The translations under genes and the position numbers were made by a program. Of a DNA stretch of 64,000 nucleotides, positions 45,401-53,835 are shown piece by piece. Every line of letters starts with the position of its first letter. Positions within the stretch are counted from its first letter, which is position 1. Origin of the DNA: Typhlomys cinereus (Eukaryota > Chordata > Mammalia > Rodentia > Platacanthomyidae); NCBI GenBank assembly GCA_023101885.1, contig JALPQD010000513.1, forward strand, positions 806,001 through 870,000, in the 5' to 3' direction. A model generated the notes under the pieces. The model was not told the DNA's origin. It saw nothing but the letters and a program-made list of their open reading frames with translations, and made no database searches.

Positions 45401-48400
45401 CCCAGAGGGTGACCCTGCAGGCATACAACACAGGAGGCACCTCGCAGCCCACTCCAGTGGTCTTCTTGGAGAGAAAAGGTGAAGGGGGCTGGCAGCCACA
45501 CAGCAGGGATTAACATGGGAATGCAGAATTGGGCTGCTTGGGTTTGTGTCTGGTCCCAGCACTTGCTAAACAATGATCTGACCAAGCGACTTCCCTCTCT
45601 GGCACCTGTGAACTCCAGAACCTGCAAATGGTGACCGTGACAGTACTTATTCCTGGGAGCTGATGATTCTGGACAGACTGTTAAATTATTATGATTAGCC
45701 AAAACTAGATTAAGCTGTACATGCACACACACACACACACGCACACACACACAGAGCTAAGAGGACCATTTACAAGTTGCGTGACCTTTTATGAGTATGG
45801 GATGCACATGTGTGTGTAAATGTATATGTGTGGATGCTTATATGTGTGTAGGTAAATGCCAGGGGACAACTTCAGGTATCCTCAGGCATTTAGGGGGTTG
45901 TTTATTTGTTTGCTTGCTATTTGCTTGGATCTGCCAATCTCTGCTCCCCCAGCTTGTGCAGTGGGGGGGGGTGCGTGGTGTGTGTAACCAATGTTGACAT
46001 TAGATATCTTTTTGGATGATTCTGCATTTTTATTATTGAGGCAGGGTTGCTCATTTGAACTCAGAGCTCCCCAATTGGCTCAGATAGCTAGCTAGCTTGT
46101 CCTGGGGGTTCCCCGTGCTGAGATCACAGGCAGCCTCCAAACCTGCCTGGGAATCTACACTCCAGTCTTCACGCATGTAATGCAAGTGCCTTATCCGCTG
46201 AGCTGCCCCACCACCACCCAGCCCCAGGTTTTTCTATTTTTTTTAACATGGGTTCTAGGGATCAAATTTAGGTCCTCGTGGTTGCAGCTAAGCACTTTAT
46301 TAACTGAGCTATCTCCTTAGCCCTGAGCTGTGTGACCTTTAGTTAGCCATTTGATCTTCCTGCATCTCTCCTTTTGCTTACTGATAAAACAAACAACAGA
46401 AGCACTTTCTTAGTATGGCTGCTAGAAGACTTAGCTAATCACATGCATGAAGGACTCTGCCCTGGTCATGCTAGGAAGTGTCTGCACCAGGCTCTGTGTT
46501 AGGCTTTTCCCCACACTCTCATGCAACCTGCACAAGCTTAGGCAAGGTAAGGACTATTATAATCACTTCTACTCTATAGGTGAGGAAACTTTGGCTCAAA
46601 TGTTGACTTAAGCTGGGTCACTAGCCTGTAAGTAGGAAAAGCAGGATTTGAACCCAAGCTTCTGGCTCAGAGGCCTGTGTTCTTTTCACTGTCACAGCCC
46701 CACCCACCCCTTGCCCTCTTTTCCATCTGTGTCTAGGCCCAGCCGTGATGGGACTCCATGCCATGGCCCAAGACCTTCACAGCTTCTGGGTGGACTGGGA
46801 ACCTCCCAGCCCTCGGCCGCAGGGCTACGTGATCGAGTGGGGCCTGGGGCCTTCCAGCCACAACAGCAGCAATAAGACCTGGAGGATAGAACATGATGGA
46901 AACATCACCAGGATTCTGTTACATGGTGAGGCGGGACTGCAAGCAGGCAGCTGGGGCAGGGAAGGAGAACTGTGCATGTATCAAGAGGCCACCGGAATCA
47001 GCCTTGAGAGACCAACTCCCCCAGACTTTCCTGAGCTGCCACTTTTCTCCACGGGAACTCTTCTAAAGTCTAACTAGATCCTGCCTTTCTCTAGCTCAGC
47101 CCCTGCCCCTGTTCTAGCTCACTGCCGTGTTTTCTCTCTGACTGCCCATCAAATGAGCTAAAGACACTATACTGAGAAGAGCCCCAATTAGACTAATGCT
47201 GAGCTGGCAGAAATAGCACAGGTTTGCCCCCAAGCTGAATGACACCCCATCATCTCCCTACAGAGAACATCAGCCCCTTTCAACTCTATGAGATCACTGT
47301 GGCTCCCTTGTACCCGGGCATCGTGGGACCCTCCCAACATGTCTACGCCTACTCTGGAGAGATGGGTTTGTCCACCGTTCATCTATTCCTAGAATCCTCT
47401 CCTCTCTCTCCCTGCCTGGGCTCCAAGGGATCAGGAGAAATATGAGGCAACATTTACCCCACTACTTCTGGCTGTAGAGAGGGTTGCTCTCCATCCTGAA
47501 ACCACCTCTGATTTACACGGGACCCAAACAATTGGACAGAATTCAGGAGGTGGAGAAGTAGAAACTGGGCCAGTGTAACAGAGTCAAGGAGCGAGCGCGT
47601 GTCACAAAATCAATCCATGGCCCCATCAGAAATCAAGTGTCACATCTGCTAGAAGTTGGACAGAGAACCTGTCATGATTCAAGCAGTGAGTGGCAGAAAT
47701 CAGATATCGAGCCAGACAAAATCAGGCTTGGCTGAAATTAGAGAGCGAGAATTTGCAGTCAGGCGGAACCACACTGAAATCCAGGGTCTATCTCTATGAG
47801 CAGCAAAAGGAATTCACATGAAATCCTAGGAGAGGCAGGACAGGGTGTGCACACCAGCGAGCCCAACAACCTGGAAGTCAGAGGATTGTGATTTGGGGAC
47901 CACTCGAGGTTATGTGGTGAGCCCCCATCTTAGACAAAGAGAAAAAGGAAATTAGGTGATCCCTTTGGGTGAGTCTGTTTCTGTCTGTGTGTGTGTGTTT
48001 CTCTCTCTCTCTCTCTTTTCTTCTTCTCCTCCAAACTTTTAATCGTTTGGGGGTTTGGGGGATTTTTTGTTGTTTTGAGACAGGGTCTCACACTGCAGCC
48101 CAGGCTAGCCATGAAATTACAGCCATCCTTCTGCCTCAGCCTTCCAAGGCATGCTGCAGCATGCTGGGTTTCTTGGAATCATTTTTTTTTAACCCTCCCA
48201 CAGTGTGTCCCCAGTTCGTGAATTCAGCAATGCACAGGAAGCCAGGCAGGCTCATTGACTCCCACCCCCTTCAGCCCCTCAACCTTTCTCTTCCCATAGC
48301 CCCCCCTCATGCCCCTGAGCTGCATCTGAAGCACATTGGCGGGACCTGGGCACAGCTGGAGTGGATGCCAGAGCCGCCTGAGCTGGGGAGGGTACCCCTC

Positions 48401-51400
48401 ACCCACTACACCATCTTCTGGACCGATGCTCAGGACCGATGCTTCTGTGAGTCTGTCCTTAGCTCCCCAGCATCTACAAGGCTTGGGAAGGGTGCTCAGC
48501 TGCCAGGGAGGCGGCTCCAGCACCCCAGGTTGACCATACGTGCCCCACCCCCTCCCCACTAGCCACCATCTTGAACACCTCCTCCCATGACTTCATCATT
48601 CATGGCTTGGAGCCAGCCAGTTTGTATCACATCCACCTGATGGCCACCAGCCGGGCAGGGGCCACCAACAGCTCAAGCCTCACCTTGATGACCTTGGCCC
48701 TAGGTAAGGGGGAAGGGCTGGCAGTGGTGACTGCTGGGAGGGAGCCTGGCTCTCGACTTTGAGAACAGCCTCCTGGGGAGAATCATCTAGCCCTGCCCAC
48801 AACCCCAGACTATATTCCTGAAAGTCAGAATTTCTTAAACTTTGTCAACTCTTGGCCCCCTTTATATCCAAGAAATGTTTAAATAAACCCTGGGTAGGTA
48901 GGCAATGTAAAATAGAAATATAGATCAAACATCTATTATTTCAAGTCATAAAGAAATTAACTTCACATGCATACACACACGTGTACATATGCATACATGC
49001 ACAATTGAATAAATAATAGAAAAAATTTAAAAAAAAAGAAATTAACTTCAAAAAAATTCTTCCTTATACATAAAATTTTGTCAGTTATTAACGATGAAAG
49101 AAAACCAACATACTAATGAGATGGATGCACCTGCTTATTTCACATAAATAAATATTGGGACCAGTGAGATATCTCAGCCAGTAAAAACCCGATGACCTAA
49201 ATTCAATCCCTAGATGCCACAAGGTGGCAGGAGAAAACTGACTGTAGGAAGTTACCTTCAGATCTTGTGGCACCATGCATAATTGCGCTCACACCATACG
49301 CATGCAAACTTAAAAAAAAAAATTGGAATCAGAGAGATGGCTAAGCAATAGGTTCCTACTTACAAACCTGGCAACCTGAGTTTAATCACCAGAAGCCCAC
49401 ATGATAGAAGAAGAGAACTGACTTGTAAGAGTTGTCCTCTGACCTCTACCCATGCACCATGGCATGTACACGCACATGTTTGCCCCTTCCTCTTTCTTAA
49501 ATACATAAATCAATAAAATATTTTGACAAAGAATTAAATATTGGCTGACTATTTGATACTGCAACACACACCATCTTCAGCCACTTTGGCGTTTTTCAGA
49601 GTTGATCAATATTTTGATTTTGCAGTTGTCAGTGCTGAGAACGCACCTCATATAAATTGATAGTAGCAAAGAGCAGTATGCATTGGGTCATTCCATAAAA
49701 TTTGGAATCTGGCCTAATCCCAAACCAAAATTCATTTAAGGATTTTTTTAAAGGAATTCAAGTCAGCAACTCAAACAGCAATTTTTAGAAGCAAACTTTC
49801 TAGCACAGTGCAACCCAAAGACACACTAAGTGGATACTTGAATGCTGAGAACTGATGGTAGGAAAATAGGAAACCAGTATGCTGTGTAAGAACAGGAAAG
49901 TTTGTAAGTACAAGCGTTGAAGTTCGTAACATGCAAAAGTCTCAAATCTGAGCAGGTGTTCCAGGAAGTGCTCATTAGCATGGCTTTACATGATGTGATG
50001 GCCCACCCAAAGTCAGGTACGCATGTGTGTGTTCGGAACCAATGCCGCAGAGAAGTATGCATCCAGAAACACCAGTGGACCATTACCATTTGATTCTCGT
50101 AATTACCTTTTAGTTGGTATACTTTCTGGAATTTTTACTATTGCCAAACTTTTCATGACCCCCGACTCAGCGACACTCTGGGGTCGTGACCCACAGTTTC
50201 AAAAGCTGTGCTCTGACCTCTTCTGACTTCCCCAGGGGTATCTGAACTGCACATCTTCCTGGGCCTGATTTGCTTCCTGGCTTTTATCATCTGCCTCTGT
50301 GTGACTACTTGGTTCTGCTGCAGGCCTGGGTGAGTGTTTTTGAGAGAACCGACTCTCACGAGTGGAAATGTAGCTATAAGGGGGTGAGGTGGGTCTTCCC
50401 ACACCTTCCAGGCACGAGCCTGGGAGTCAGATCCTTCACCTCCTCTCTTCTTCAGCTGCCAGGGTGAGTGGGACAAAGGATGGTAGACTGGGAGGGCATT
50501 CTGACCCAGCCTTCGCCCTCCTTCCTTCTCCAGCAGGAAGAATTCCTTGTGGCCAAGCGTGCCTGACCCAGCCCACAGCAGCCTGGGCTCCTGGGTGCCC
50601 ACCCTCACAGCAGAGGTGAGCATCTGGCAGAGAGGGAAATAGACCGGGACTCAGCCCAGGTGCAGTCACTGAAGGGCTGACCTTCTGCCCTTCTGAGGAG
50701 CACACAGGCCTGAGCCTCATCTCCAGTCAGAGCCCGGCTTTGGAGAGAAGCAGGCCTAAGCTTAAATCTGAACGCCTCACTACGCAGTGGGCGCTGCATG
50801 GGGCCACACACATCAGACACGTGGTGGGGACAAATCGGTGCTGGGCAAGTGAAGGCACTTTGCGGGAAGATGCCCACAACTGCTTCAGCTCAGGAAGGGA
50901 GAGTATCTGGGGCAGATACCAGAGATGAACCACGCCCTCACTTGGTTGTCCCTGTGTCCAGGAAACCTTCCAGCTGCCCAGCCTTAGGGACCCCAGCATG
51001 CCACCCGTCACCAAGATCACCGTGCTGGAGAAAGAGAAGAAACCAGTACCCTGGGAGCCCAGTGACAACTCAGAGACCTGCGGCCTCCCGATGCTGGTCC
51101 AGTCCTATGTGCTACAGGGAGAGACCAAGGCAGCTTCCGTGCAGTCCCAGCCCCCGCCAGGCGCTAGTAACCAGGTCCTTTACGGGAAGGTGGTAGGCAG
51201 CCCCACCAGCCCAGAGCCGGGGCACTACCTCCGCTGCGACTCTACTCAGCCACTCTTGGGGGGCCTCACGCCCAGCCCCAAGTCCTATGAGAACCTCTGG
51301 TTCCAGGCTAGCCCCCTGGAGGCACCTGTGCCACCACCAGTCCCAAGCCAGGAGGATGACAGCGTGTTCGAGACACTGCTTGACTTCCCCCTCTTGCAAG

Positions 51401-51441
51401 GGCTTCGGGTTCACGGAGTTGAAGAACTAGGGGCTTTCTAA
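36706..51441 (+). CDS. Csf3r: Granulocyte colony-stimulating factor receptor, complete coding region in 15 exons
   Basis: Single-pass type I cytokine receptor for G-CSF; ligand-induced dimers signal through JAK kinases and STAT3/STAT5 to drive neutrophil production. Joining 36706-36769, 41558-41857, 43124-43247, 43376-43563, 44102-44271, 44365-44518, 44812-44891, 45265-45478, 46737-46925, 47264-47365, 48300-48446, 48563-48703, 50236-50329, 50534-50615 and 50962-51441 gives 842 codons with no internal stop and consistent phases; the human protein has 836. Domains in order: signal peptide (about 1-24), Ig-like domain (25-120), cytokine receptor homology module ending in WSSWS at residues 319-323, three fibronectin III domains (about 330-622), transmembrane helix (about 629-653), Box 1 PSVPDP (663-668), and four cytoplasmic tyrosines at 732, 757, 772 and 792. 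The residue equivalent to human T618 is kept (T621). Untranslated 5' exons were not located. Identification is certain; splice sites are read by eye and by homology. Confidence 0.97.
36820..37560 (+). mobile_element. B2-like SINE, subfamily 2, split by an LTR
   Basis: The head GGACTGGAAAGATGGCTCAG is at 36819-36841. The rest resumes at 37272 with TTAAGACTTTG, the AAAATGCCAGGTGGAA body and a (CA)n. The LTR at 36842-37271 interrupts the A box region. Confidence 0.88.
36842..37271. mobile_element. MaLR-like solo LTR inside the SINE
   Basis: TG...CA ends, same family as 20766-21178 (shared AACAAGGGGTTT, CCAGCTTGATAGG, CACAAATGTGCCCAGAGCTC and TTGACACCTGTG). The flanks GAGGT and GGAGT are each one change from GGGGT, the consensus SINE sequence at that point. 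Confidence 0.85.
37565..37965. other. Csf3r first coding intron, no clear feature
   Basis: Single-copy-looking sequence; a weak forward ORF continues out of the CA repeat and is not credible. Confidence 0.4.
37996..38600 (-). pseudogene. Rpl29-ps: Processed pseudogene of ribosomal protein L29 (eL29), antisense in Csf3r intron
   Basis: On the minus strand a start near 38580 reads MAK followed by an L29-like body: [30 protein letters not shown] and [13 protein letters not shown]. The frame breaks after [12 protein letters not shown]; a second frame (38249 down to about 38046) continues with the Lys/Ala/Gln/Pro-rich C-terminus, for example QAPKGVKAP. There are no introns. On the minus strand an AATAAA at 38017-38012 is followed by an A-rich (AAAC)n tail at about 37995-37968. 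Lack of introns, tail and frameshift mark it as a dead retrocopy. Confidence 0.9.
38810..38965 (+). mobile_element. B3-like SINE inserted in the B1
   Basis: GGCCAGTGGGATGGCTCAGC head and GAGTTCAATTCCTGGG box, with an A-rich tail that became the target of the next insertion. Confidence 0.8.
38966..39474 (+). mobile_element. 5'-truncated retroposon, probably an L1 3' end, inserted in the SINE tail
   Basis: Flanked by AAAAAGAAAAAGTTC (38951-38965 and 39475-39489). It ends with a G-rich block (39380-39425) and an AATAAAAG-type A-rich tail, like the 3.9-kb element. Confidence 0.7.
39571..40145. other. Csf3r intron, decayed sequence
   Basis: 39690-39870 resembles the complement of the MaLR-like LTR (GCCAGACATGCTAGGCTGG, GGAGGATTGTCCCTCTCTCAG), a probable diverged antisense copy. 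The remainder is unrecognised. Confidence 0.4.
40150..40472 (-). mobile_element. B3/B4-like SINE
   Basis: GGAGCTCAAGGGACAACTTTATGG through CCTTACCTGCTGAGCCACTTTGG is the antisense of a tRNA-headed SINE. Confidence 0.65.
40560..40720 (+). mobile_element. MIR-like ancient SINE
   Basis: TTTACAGATGAGAAAACCAAG and GTCACAGGG follow the MIR core. Confidence 0.75.
40961..41364. repeat. 18-bp minisatellite, about 22 degenerate units
   Basis: Units fit GTTCACACCACAGGGAAG with substitutions and small indels. The unit length is a multiple of three, so both strands stay open over long stretches. It lies about 190 bases before Csf3r coding exon 2. Confidence 0.92.
41558..41857 (+). CDS. Csf3r: Csf3r coding exon 2: Ig-like domain
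   Basis: Acceptor actgcag and donor GTAAGT. It encodes residues 22-121, the N-terminal Ig-like domain that contacts the second ligand in the 2:2 complex. Visible landmarks are [24 protein letters not shown] and LDQAELQAG. The cysteines of the family are present. Confidence 0.95.
41950..42200. other. Csf3r intron, no clear feature
   Basis: Single-copy-looking intronic sequence. Confidence 0.4.
42219..42507 (+). mobile_element. Young B2-like SINE, subfamily 1
   Basis: Flanked by perfect 16-bp repeats AAAGATGGCATTTGTG (42203-42218 and 42508-42523), in a Csf3r intron. It has a (CA)n and an (ATA)n tail. Confidence 0.94.
42525..42735 (+). mobile_element. Decayed SINE tail, CA-rich
   Basis: CCAGAATGATTCCAGATGTCACCC matches the end of the subfamily-2 body, followed by CA-rich sequence with a duplicated CTCAAGTGCCTA(TG/AA)TGCC unit. 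Confidence 0.65.
42855..42940 (+). mobile_element. MIR-like ancient SINE
   Basis: ACCCATTTTATAGATCAGAAAA then GATCACACAGGGAATGC. Confidence 0.8.
43124..43247 (+). CDS. Csf3r: Csf3r coding exon 3: first half of cytokine receptor module
   Basis: Acceptor tttccccag and donor GTGAGT. It encodes residues 122-162, with [20 protein letters not shown] and the first conserved cysteine pair of the class I cytokine receptor fold. Confidence 0.95.
43376..43563 (+). CDS. Csf3r: Csf3r coding exon 4: cytokine receptor module
   Basis: Acceptor ttggcag and donor GTGGGT. It encodes residues 163-225, with [21 protein letters not shown] and LCFDPMDV, matching the family closely. Confidence 0.95.
44102..44271 (+). 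CDS. Csf3r: Csf3r coding exon 5: second cytokine receptor domain begins
   Basis: Acceptor ccttgcag and donor GTGAGG. It encodes residues 226-282, beginning AKLEPP after the split codon and ending in [16 protein letters not shown]. Only a 93-base intron separates it from the next exon. Confidence 0.95.
44365..44518 (+). CDS. Csf3r: Csf3r coding exon 6: WSXWS motif
   Basis: Acceptor caccaccag and donor GTGAGC. It encodes residues 283-333. The signature WSSWS is at 44473-44487 (residues 319-323); this motif is needed for folding and surface expression of class I cytokine receptors. Confidence 0.96.
44560..44775 (+). mobile_element. B4-like composite SINE in Csf3r intron
   Basis: ID-like GGACTGGAGATGTAGCTCAG head joined to B1-like CATGGTGGCTCAGGCC. 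Confidence 0.75.
44812..44891 (+). CDS. Csf3r: Csf3r coding exon 7: start of fibronectin III domain
   Basis: Acceptor catctacag and donor GTGACC. It encodes residues 334-360 with [14 protein letters not shown] followed by GVQLFWK. Two extra residues relative to human sit between TV and QLFW; as I recall the mouse protein, it also has two residues there. Confidence 0.93.
45265..45478 (+). CDS. Csf3r: Csf3r coding exon 8: fibronectin III domain
   Basis: Acceptor cccaccacag and donor GTGAAG. It encodes residues 361-431 with [24 protein letters not shown] and TPVVFLE, the latter matching the rodent form. Confidence 0.94.
45725..46325 (-). mobile_element. Decayed B4/B3-like SINEs in Csf3r intron
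   Basis: A CA tract (45726-45752) and two antisense SINE ends, one ending CGCTGAGCTGCCCC near 46210 and one ending ACTGAGCTATCTCCTTAGCCC at 46322. Confidence 0.6.
46540..46690 (+). mobile_element. MIR-like ancient SINE
   Basis: GGTGAGGAAACTTTGGCTC, GGGTCACTAGCCTGTAAGTAG and GGATTTGAACCCAAGC follow the MIR order. Confidence 0.85.
46737..46925 (+). CDS. Csf3r: Csf3r coding exon 9: fibronectin III domain
   Basis: Acceptor gtgtctag and donor GTGAGG. It encodes residues 432-494 with [30 protein letters not shown] and N-glycosylation sequons NKT and NIT. Confidence 0.94.
47264..47365 (+). CDS. Csf3r: Csf3r coding exon 10: fibronectin III domain
   Basis: Acceptor ccctacag. The donor is the weak GTTTGT at 47366; phase and homology both require it. 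It encodes residues 495-528 with [20 protein letters not shown], the same PLYPGIVG string I recall from mouse. Confidence 0.9.
47370..48055. other. Csf3r intron, mostly unrecognised
   Basis: 47560-47800 repeats AAATCA/AGAGTCAAG-like motifs loosely; 47830-47940 is a decayed B1-like fragment. A TCTC-rich tract lies at 48000-48030. Confidence 0.4.
48060..48180 (-). mobile_element. B1-like SINE in Csf3r intron
   Basis: GTTTTGAGACAGGGTCTCAC and CTTCTGCCTCAGCCTTCC. Confidence 0.8.
48300..48446 (+). CDS. Csf3r: Csf3r coding exon 11: third fibronectin III domain
   Basis: Acceptor cttcccatag and donor GTGAGT. It encodes residues 529-577 with [19 protein letters not shown] and [17 protein letters not shown]. 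The extra cysteine in DRCFS replaces a serine in the human protein. Confidence 0.94.
48563..48703 (+). CDS. Csf3r: Csf3r coding exon 12: membrane-proximal extracellular segment
   Basis: Acceptor ccccactag and donor GTAAGG. It encodes residues 578-624, with [19 protein letters not shown] and LTLMTLAL. T621 aligns with human T618, the site of activating mutations in chronic neutrophilic leukaemia; the wild-type threonine is present. Confidence 0.94.
48966..49034 (+). mobile_element. SINE reduced to its tail, with perfect target repeats
   Basis: Only 69 bases of CA-rich tail and TGAATAAATAATAGAAAA remain, yet perfect 16-bp repeats AAAGAAATTAACTTCA flank it (48950-48965 and 49035-49050). Confidence 0.9.
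49155..49535 (+). mobile_element. Two tandem B3-like SINEs
   Basis: First copy 49158-49320 (GGGACCAGTGAGATATCTCAG) and second 49322-49535 (GGAATCAGAGAGATGGCTAAG), each ending in an A-rich tail. Confidence 0.75.
50236..50329 (+). CDS. Csf3r: Csf3r coding exon 13: transmembrane helix
   Basis: Acceptor ttccccag and donor GTGAGT. It encodes residues 625-655: SELHIF followed by about 25 hydrophobic residues rich in Leu, Ile and Cys, ending in WFCCRP as stop-transfer. Confidence 0.93.
50534..50615 (+). CDS. Csf3r: Csf3r coding exon 14: Box 1
   Basis: There are two adjacent AG acceptors (50532-50533 and 50535-50536). The first keeps the RKN seen in human; the second would drop one residue. The donor is GTGAGC. 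It encodes residues 656-683 with [15 protein letters not shown], the proline-rich Box 1 that binds JAK. Confidence 0.92.
50962..51441 (+). CDS. Csf3r: Csf3r coding exon 15: cytoplasmic tail and stop
   Basis: Acceptor gtgtccag; TAA stop at 51439-51441. It encodes residues 684-842. All four signalling tyrosines are present: Y732 in YVLQ (STAT3-type YXXQ), Y757 in VLYGK, Y772 in HYLRC, Y792 in SYENLW (Grb2-type YXN). The internalisation motif STQPLL is kept (777-782). The end, [11 protein letters not shown], aligns with the human C-terminus. Confidence 0.96.
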   Translation, partial: ETFQLPSLRDPSMPPVTKITVLEKEKKPVPWEPSDNSETCGLPMLVQSYVLQGETKAASVQSQPPPGASNQVLYGKVVGSPTSPEPGHYLRCDSTQPLLGGLTPSPKSYENLWFQASPLEAPVPPPVPSQEDDSVFETLLDFPLLQGLRVHGVEELGAF

Positions 51442-51750
51442 GACTTCCTGGGCCTTGGCACCTAGGACTGCCTCGTGAAGGACCTGGACAACCCACTGGA
51501 AAGTGGGGGTCAGTAAACCCACTGCTGAAAGCTACCAGCCCTAGGAAAGGCAGAAGGACCATCCCTGAACCCCAGCGCCTCTCCTTCACCCCAACTTCTA
51601 TAGGCTGGGCCTCCAAGACTACCCCATCATCTAAGAGCTGGATAAAGGTTCCTTCTAGCCCACCGAGAGCTTTTTTTGTATTTGTTTACCATAATTTCAA
51701 TCTCTTAAGCTGGTTTTGAATTTTGAGGGTTTGGTGTTTTTAGAAATTCT
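51442..51750 (+). other. Csf3r: Csf3r 3' untranslated region and immediate flank
   Basis: No perfect AATAAA is visible. GATAAA at 51641-51646 is a known weak variant and the best candidate cleavage signal, about 200 bases after the stop. A B1-like SINE fragment follows at about 51755. The end of the transcript is inferred. Confidence 0.45.
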
Positions 51751-51754
51751 TGCC

Positions 51755-52300
51755 AGGCCTGGCAGCGCACACCTGTAATCCTAGCACTTGGGAGCAGAGA
51801 TGGGAGGATGGTGTTTATTTTCTGGAGCTAAAGGAATAGATAAGAAGAAAACAGAGAAACTCCTGAGTGTGCCTGGGTGCCTTTTTCTTTTTCATGAACC
51901 AACAATCAGGGGACACTTTCCAAGTTGCCCATTTCTTCCTTCCTTCCTTATTCACTCCTTCGGTCAGCTCTCACCTAGCAGCCAAGCCCTGTGAAGGGTC
52001 TCCAAGAACAGCTCGGCCTCCCACAGAGAACCCCTGTGCTGAAACCAATCATTAGGCAGAAACCGGCTTACATAAGGGGAGAGACAGAGTGCCGTAGAAC
52101 ACAGTGAAGGGGCCAGAAGACTAACCCCGCAGGGGCTGCGGCTGCACACTTGGGACCCCAGCAGTCAGAGAGGCCGAGGCAGAGGATGGTGAGTCTGAAG
52201 CCAGCCTGGGCTACACAGCAAGTCAAAGGCTAGTCTTGGGCTATATTACAAGACTATGACTCAAAAAAAGACTGGCTATTATTGAGGCAATATTAAAAAA
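51755..52300 (+). mobile_element. B1-like SINEs downstream of Csf3r
   Basis: A fragment at 51755-51815 (GGCAGCGCACACCTGTAATCC) and a fuller copy at 52130-52270 (GAGAGGCCGAGGCAGAGG, AAGCCAGCCTGGGCTACAC) flank unrecognised sequence. Confidence 0.75.
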
Positions 52301-52309
52301 AAAAAATCT

Positions 52310-52395
52310 CAGGTTTGGGGGTGCAGCATCTGTGCATGAGGTTCTAGATTCAGTCCCTAGCACAAGAAATACAATGATAAAATCTCTTGCCAACT
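52310..52395 (+). mobile_element. ID-like SINE
   Basis: GGTTTGGGGGTGCAGCATC and TTCTAGATTCAGTCCCTAGCAC, a diverged ID. Confidence 0.55.
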
Positions 52396-52416
52396 CACAA
52401 ACTCTCTCCCTAAAGA

Positions 52417-52421
<5 letters not shown>

Positions 52422-52451
<30 letters not shown>
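52422..52451. repeat. (AG)n microsatellite
   Basis: About 14 AG units. Confidence 0.95.
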
Positions 52452-52453
<2 letters not shown>

Positions 52454-52639
52454 TTATTGAATAAACCAGAACGTGAAATCCTTGGCAGACCATCTACTAA
52501 AGAGGTTCACAAGGCTAACAAAATTGTATTCTTTCATAGAGCCAAGTAGTTACAACTCAGTGCATACTGTCTCAAGATAAACAATCCCTAGTATTCCCAT
52601 AAACCCTTTGTCACACATGGTTCCCTACCTTGACTACTG

Positions 52640-53797
52640 TGAGTAGTGCCCCAAAAAACAAGCATCTCTGTGATATGTTGACTTGGAGTCCGGTAGTAGT
52701 ACAGCTGGATCAGAGGGTAGTTCTGTTTTGAGGAACTTCCATATTGATTTCCACAGTGACTTCACCAGCTTCCACTCCCAACAGCAATAGATCTTGATTC
52801 CTCTTTCCCAGCATCCTTACCAGCATTTGTTTCTCAATGATTGCCCTTCTGACTGGGGTGTGATAGAATCTCAGAGTAGCTTGAATATGCATTTCCTTGA
52901 TGACTAAGGATGTTAAACATGTGCTCAAATATTTACTGGCTATTTTGTAGTTCTTCTTTTTCTTAGGTCGAAAAAGTTTTTTTTTTTTTTTTTTTGTACT
53001 TCTTTTAAGAACAGTCTCTTGAATACATTTATGCATGGATCAGTTGGGTGATTTGGGTTTGGGGTGTTTCATTTTTTGGCGTTCCTCACAGATTTGAGAT
53101 ATTAATCCCCTGTCAGTTATACAGTTGACAAAGATTTTCTTTTCTCCCATTCTGTAGTCCATCTCCTCTCGCTGCTGATCGTTTCCTTTGCTGTGCAGAA
53201 GCATGGTTTGGGATTTCATTGCTGTTGCTGTTGCTGGCCTCAAACTTGTTAGATGGCTGAGGATAGCCTTGAACTTCTCTATTCCTCCTGTTTCCAAGTC
53301 CCCAGTGCTAGGGTTGCAGGCATGCGCCCCCACACCTGGATTTCATGCAATGCTGAGGATTAAACCCAAGCACTCCTCCTGAGCTACATTCCCTGCCCAT
53401 GCAAGCTTCTTAATTTCATGAAATCCTACCTGTCAATTCTTGGGATTATTTCCTCTGTTATTGGAGCTCTTTTCAAAAAAATCTTTCCCTATGTCTATCT
53501 CTATCTTGAAGTACTTTTTCTTTTTTTTCCTCTAACAGTTTCAGAGTTTCAGGTCTTACACTAAGACCCATTGATCCATTTTAAATTGACTTTTGTACAG
53601 GATGAGAGATATGCATCGTTTCATTCTCCTACTTGCAGATATCCAGTTCTCAGCACCATTTATTGAAGAGGCTGTATTTTTTTCAATAAAGAATTTTTTT
53701 GATATCTCTGTCAAAAATTCAGTGGCTGAGGTCTAAGGAGATGGTTCAGTGGTTGAAGCATTTTCGGCACAAGGAAAGTGACCGAAGCTTGGATGTC

Positions 53798-53835
<38 letters not shown>

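Larger units (their letters stand above)
48828..50219. mobile_element. Possible ancient hAT-type DNA transposon in Csf3r intron, with SINEs inside
   Basis: The left end CAGAATTTCTTAAACTTTG...GGCCCCC and the reverse complement of the right end (CAGAGCACAGCTTTTGAAAC...CACGACCCC) look like imperfect terminal inverted repeats of the kind seen in Charlie/Tip100 elements. No 8-bp target repeat survives. No transposase frame is visible. Confidence 0.4.
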
